Shown: piece by piece, positions 30,537-32,969 of the stretch
Layout of the letters: the number at the start of each line of letters is the position of its first letter
Numbering within the stretch: position 1 is the first letter of the stretch
The notes under the pieces: generated by a model
Told to the model about the DNA's origin: nothing
The model's input: only the letters and a program-made list of their open reading frames with translations
Database searches by the model: none
Translations under genes and position numbers: made by a program
Assembly (NCBI GenBank): GCA_902785105.1
Contig: CACZXF010000037.1
Span: 1 to 32,969 of the forward strand
Direction of reading: 5' to 3'
Source: an uncultured Eubacteriales bacterium
Lineage (GTDB): Bacteria; Bacillota; Clostridia; Christensenellales; Aristaeellaceae
DNA: 32,969 nt

Positions 30537-31160
30537 ATGGACACGAAAGACTATCTGGCTTATGTGGTAAGACAGATTCACACGACAATCGTCGCCACCG
30601 TGGACGATGACGGGCTCCCTGTCACAGCGGCCATCGACATGATGGACAGCGACGAAGACAGTCTGTACTTTCTGACGGCGAAGGGCAAGGGCTTCTACGA
30701 TCGCCTGGTCAAGAGAGGCTTCCTCGCGTTGACCGCGATGAAGGGAGAGGATACCTTGTCCAGCGTGGCTGTCTCCATCCGGGGCAAGGTGCGGGAGTTG
30801 GGCTATGGAAGGATCCCGGAGTTGCTGGAAAAGAACCCCTACATGTACGCCATTTATCCCACGGAGCAGGCACAGCGCGCCCTGACAGCCTTTCAGATCT
30901 ATGAGGGCACGGGTGAATGGTTCGATCTGTCCAGGAAGCCCATTGAGCGTGCGTCCTTTGTATTCGGCGGCGCGAAGCAGTCGCGTGAGGGCTTCTTTAT
31001 CACCGATGCCTGTATCGGCTGCGGATCCTGCGTCGCCGTCTGTCCTCAGAACTGTATAAAGCAGGACAGCACTCCCTTTGTGATTGTGCAAGAGCACTGT
31101 TTGCACTGTGGGAATTGCCTGGCCGAGTGTCCGGTCAGCGCGGTTGAGAAGCGGTCATAA
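30537..31160 (+). CDS. PNPOx-like flavin domain fused to a 2x[4Fe-4S] ferredoxin
   Basis: 207 residues. The N-terminal ~140 form a PNPOx-like split barrel (IHTTIVATVDDDGLPVTAAI, DSLYFLTAKGKGFYDRLVKR), and the C-terminal ~50 hold two cluster motifs: C159-x2-C162-x2-C165-x3-C169-P and C188-x2-C191-x2-C194-x3-C198-P. Such a protein can pass electrons from ferredoxin-type clusters to flavin in one chain, in the cytosol. AAAGGAG lies 6 bases before the ATG. It follows the Rrf2 gene by 54 bases and could share its transcript. The substrate is unknown. The stop is followed after three bases by the remnant of another flavoprotein, so the neighbour on the right was lost by deletion. Confidence 0.9.
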   Translation: MDTKDYLAYVVRQIHTTIVATVDDDGLPVTAAIDMMDSDEDSLYFLTAKGKGFYDRLVKRGFLALTAMKGEDTLSSVAVSIRGKVRELGYGRIPELLEKNPYMYAIYPTEQAQRALTAFQIYEGTGEWFDLSRKPIERASFVFGGAKQSREGFFITDACIGCGSCVAVCPQNCIKQDSTPFVIVQEHCLHCGNCLAECPVSAVEKRS

Positions 31161-31163
31161 TTT

Positions 31164-31800
31164 ATGGAGGATGGATCCTACAACAACCAAGCCACCAGCG
31201 GCGAGGAGACCACCGTGTACAACGCCGCCCAGCTGGCCGTGAGATGGCGTGCGCTTCATCGACGACAAACCCACCAGCAGCCCCGCCGCAATAGTGCGAT
31301 ACGCCCTGAACGATCAGCCGCAGGCGATCATGTACGCCATCGGCGACCAGAAGATGATCGACGCCATCGGGGCCAACACTGAAGACCTGTCCGACAAGCT
31401 GATCGAGCGCGGCATTGTCTGGAAGGCGGATAGCGTCGCGGAGGCCGCTGAAGCCGCAGGCCTCGATCCCGAGACCCTCAGCGCCACCGTTGAAGCCTTC
31501 AATGGCTACGCGGACTCTGGCAACGACGCAGGGTTTGGCAGGACGGAATTCAACGGCAAAGTGGAGGACGGTTCGGTGTATATCGTGAAGCTCCGGAGTG
31601 CCTATCACCTGACCTTCGGCGGGCTGACCATCGATGCTGAAACACATGTGCTCGACACGGATGGCAACATCATCCCCGGCCTCTACGCTGCTGGTGACGC
31701 AGTCGGCAACTTCGAGGGCGATGTCCACCAGTCCGGCTTCTGCATCACCATCGTGCTGTGGACAGGCAGGAACACAGGCCAGGTGGCTGCCGCCGCATAA
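31164..31800 (+). pseudogene. C-terminal half of an FAD-dependent fumarate reductase-like flavoprotein, frameshifted
   Basis: The first ~26 codons (MEDGSYNNQATSGEETTVYN, AAQLAV) are in one frame; then the frame shifts near 31243 to GVRFIDDKPTSSPAAIVRYA and runs on to HLTFGGLTIDAETHVLDTDG, NIIPGLYAAGDAVGNFEGDV, HQSGFCITIVLWTGRNTGQV and TAA. These are the later substrate-domain and last FAD-contact segments of the same superfamily as the exported reductase at 18926. The signal peptide, FMN domain and GxGxxG nucleotide loop are missing. A deletion has joined the remnant to the end of the PNPOx-ferredoxin gene. It cannot bind FAD normally, so it is a pseudogene. Confidence 0.75.
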
Positions 31801-31964
31801 TTCATTCCAAGCAAAGTCAGTATTGCACAATACAAACGACGATACTGGTCTTGACATGGGGGCCATTATACTGTATGACTAACTTCCATTCCGACCTCCT
31901 TGATCTGGAACTTACCTTTTCACTTCAGTCTTTCAAAAAACATCATTTGGTTCATGCATTTCGC

Positions 31965-31993
31965 TTGATTACACGAAGGATATTCGGTATAAT
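31965..31993 (+). promoter_or_regulatory. Promoter of the adenylation-domain gene
   Basis: TTGATT (31965-31970) and TATAAT (31988-31993) are 17 bases apart, 50 bases before the ATG at 32043. The 31801-31964 stretch is AT-rich with no gene. Confidence 0.55.
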
Positions 31994-32042
31994 TAGGAGA
32001 ATTTAATTATTTAAAAAACAGTATCAGGGAGAAACTGACACC

Positions 32043-32885
32043 ATGTCCGGAAAGATTTCTGAGATACCCCATATCTGTGATCAATGGAAGATGCTTGTCA
32101 GTAAGGATCCTGTAGCGGTTTTCTTAACAGAGGAGATATCGGGCAATGATTATACCCGGCAACAGGTGGATGAGCTGTCGGGCTGCGTATACGGTTATCT
32201 TGCCGGGAAAGGGATCGGAAAAGAGGATTTTGTGCTGATCCGGCTGCCGCGAGATGCCAGGCCATTTATTGCGATGCTGGGTGTCTGGAAGGCGGGTGCG
32301 GCTTTTATTGTGCTTGAGGACGATTATCCTCCGGAGAGAGTTGATGCGATCCGGCGGGAATGTGAATGCCGTCTGGAGATTAATTCGAAAACCTGGCATG
32401 AGATCCTCAGGACCCCTCCCCTGCCTGGCGTCGTCAAGGCAGATGACCATGATCTTTGCTTCGCCATCTATACATCCGGGAGTACAGGAAAACCGAAAGG
32501 CGTCCTTCATGAATATGGAAAGCTGCGCTGGATTCAGGCTTCCATGGATCAGAACATGGGGGATCTGATCGACAATGGAACCATTCTGGGGATGAGAGTG
32601 CCCTTGTATTTCGTTGTCGCCATAAGGCTTTTCCTTAACGCGATCAATGGCGGAATGCGTATCCTTATCATGACAAAAGACACAGGACGTGATCCTGTCA
32701 GGATGAAAGAACTGTTCCTCAGATACAACGTAAACTTCACATATCTTACATTTCAAATGGTATTATACAATAATTCACAGGTAGATTCAATCACAGTTTA
32801 CAGTTTTTCTATGCTTGTGCAAAGCTATCTGGATAAGAGTAAAAGGCAGGCATCCAAAAGACGCCTGCTTAGCAGTTGTGCATAA
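32043..32885 (+). pseudogene. Truncated AMP-binding (NRPS-type adenylation) protein
   Basis: 280 residues, where complete adenylation domains have ~500. Core motifs of the N-terminal half are present: A2-like MLGVWKAGAAFIVLEDDYPP (79-98) and A3 IYTSGSTGKPKGVLHEYGK (142-160), which binds the ATP phosphates. Normal family sequence continues to about residue 240 (NFTYLTFQMVL). After that, from about 32765, the frame enters unrelated DNA (QVDSITVYSFSMLVQSYLDK) and ends. The aromatic A5, A7 and A8 motifs and the lysine-bearing subdomain are missing, so it should not adenylate. AGGGAG lies 11 bases upstream of the ATG and a good promoter precedes it. The region is visibly more AT-rich than the rest of the window, consistent with a separate origin (inference). 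Confidence 0.75.
32847..32874. repeat. Short inverted repeat after the break in the adenylation gene
   Basis: GGCAGGC and GCCTGC face each other around ATCCAAAAGA, followed by TTAGCAG. This lies in the foreign sequence after the truncation point and may be part of an inserted element or the terminator of something lost. Confidence 0.35.
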
Positions 32886-32953
32886 TTTAAAGATACATTA
32901 CATCTTGTAATTCTACCTTGCTTGTGCTATCATAACCGACAGGAGATGATAGT

Positions 32954-32969
32954 GTGTTAGGCAAGAATT
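32954..32969 (+). CDS. Possible start of a gene at the right edge
   Basis: AGGAG stands 8 bases before GTG TTA GGC AAG AAT, then the window ends. It is in the DNA that follows the adenylation-domain break. Only five codons are visible, so neither function nor reality can be assured. Confidence 0.2.

Noticed and set aside
31852-31880. TTGACA followed by TATGAC at 17 bases
   Set aside because: The -10 is poor and the better promoter at 31965-31993 is nearer to the gene.
1-32969. CRISPR arrays, tRNA and rRNA genes
   Set aside because: No regularly spaced direct repeats, cloverleaf-like segments or rRNA signatures were noticed; a covariance-model scan would be needed to exclude small RNAs fully.

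Overview
The window looks like chromosomal DNA of an anaerobic, GC-rich Gram-positive gut-type bacterium of the Clostridia (inference). Reasons: strong AGGAGG ribosome sites throughout; consensus TTGACA/TATAAT promoters; an LplB/YtcP/YesM/YesN-type sugar uptake locus; c-di-GMP enzymes; a radical SAM protein; a 2x[4Fe-4S] protein; and remnants that resemble a class III (anaerobic) ribonucleotide reductase and an iron-sulfur serine dehydratase. No rRNA, tRNA or CRISPR array was found.

Layout. (1) 1-5,077: a c-di-GMP neighbourhood (PAS-GGDEF-EAL protein, membrane diguanylate cyclase, a frameshifted third GGDEF end), followed by debris: a serine dehydratase tail, an unassigned minus-strand tail, and IS1595-like and IS630-like transposase ends. 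(2) 5,068-6,273: an Eis-type acetyltransferase. (3) 6,439-17,724: a carbohydrate locus. It holds two ABC permeases, a substrate-binding protein and a strong terminator, then a second promoter driving a GH94 disaccharide phosphorylase, a phosphohexomutase, a YesM-type histidine kinase, a second binding protein and a YesN-type response regulator. A MITE-like repeat, also present at 429-582, lies inside this second unit. The logic is uptake, phosphorolysis to a sugar 1-phosphate, and isomerisation to the 6-phosphate, under a two-component system with its own binding protein.

(4) 18,207-31,800: a redox island. Flavin, thiol, nicotinamide and Fe-S proteins are arranged in small units, most with a local regulator: TetR + exported FMN/FAD reductase; TetR + DsbA-like/MBL/SDR operon; PNPOx-like + HxlR + radical SAM; nitroreductase; flavodoxin-like reductase opposite a small secreted protein, next to an Rrf2 regulator and a PNPOx-ferredoxin fusion. 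Three copies of a ~120-130 bp hairpin repeat follow three of these units. The intergenic regions carry clear operators. In both TetR cases the operator is a near-symmetric bidirectional promoter; in the Rrf2 region two copies of ATGTAAT-N7-ATTACAT overlap divergent promoters.

(5) Broken genes are scattered through the island: EamA transporter, GNAT acetyltransferase, C-terminal half of a second flavoprotein reductase, and a repeat protein without a clear start. The right end (31,801-32,969) is more AT-rich and holds a truncated NRPS-type adenylation domain. No single undescribed machine is proven. The best candidates for novelty are the promoter/operator design, the hairpin repeat family, the PNPOx-ferredoxin fusion and the duplicated secreted domain with an SGAT motif.
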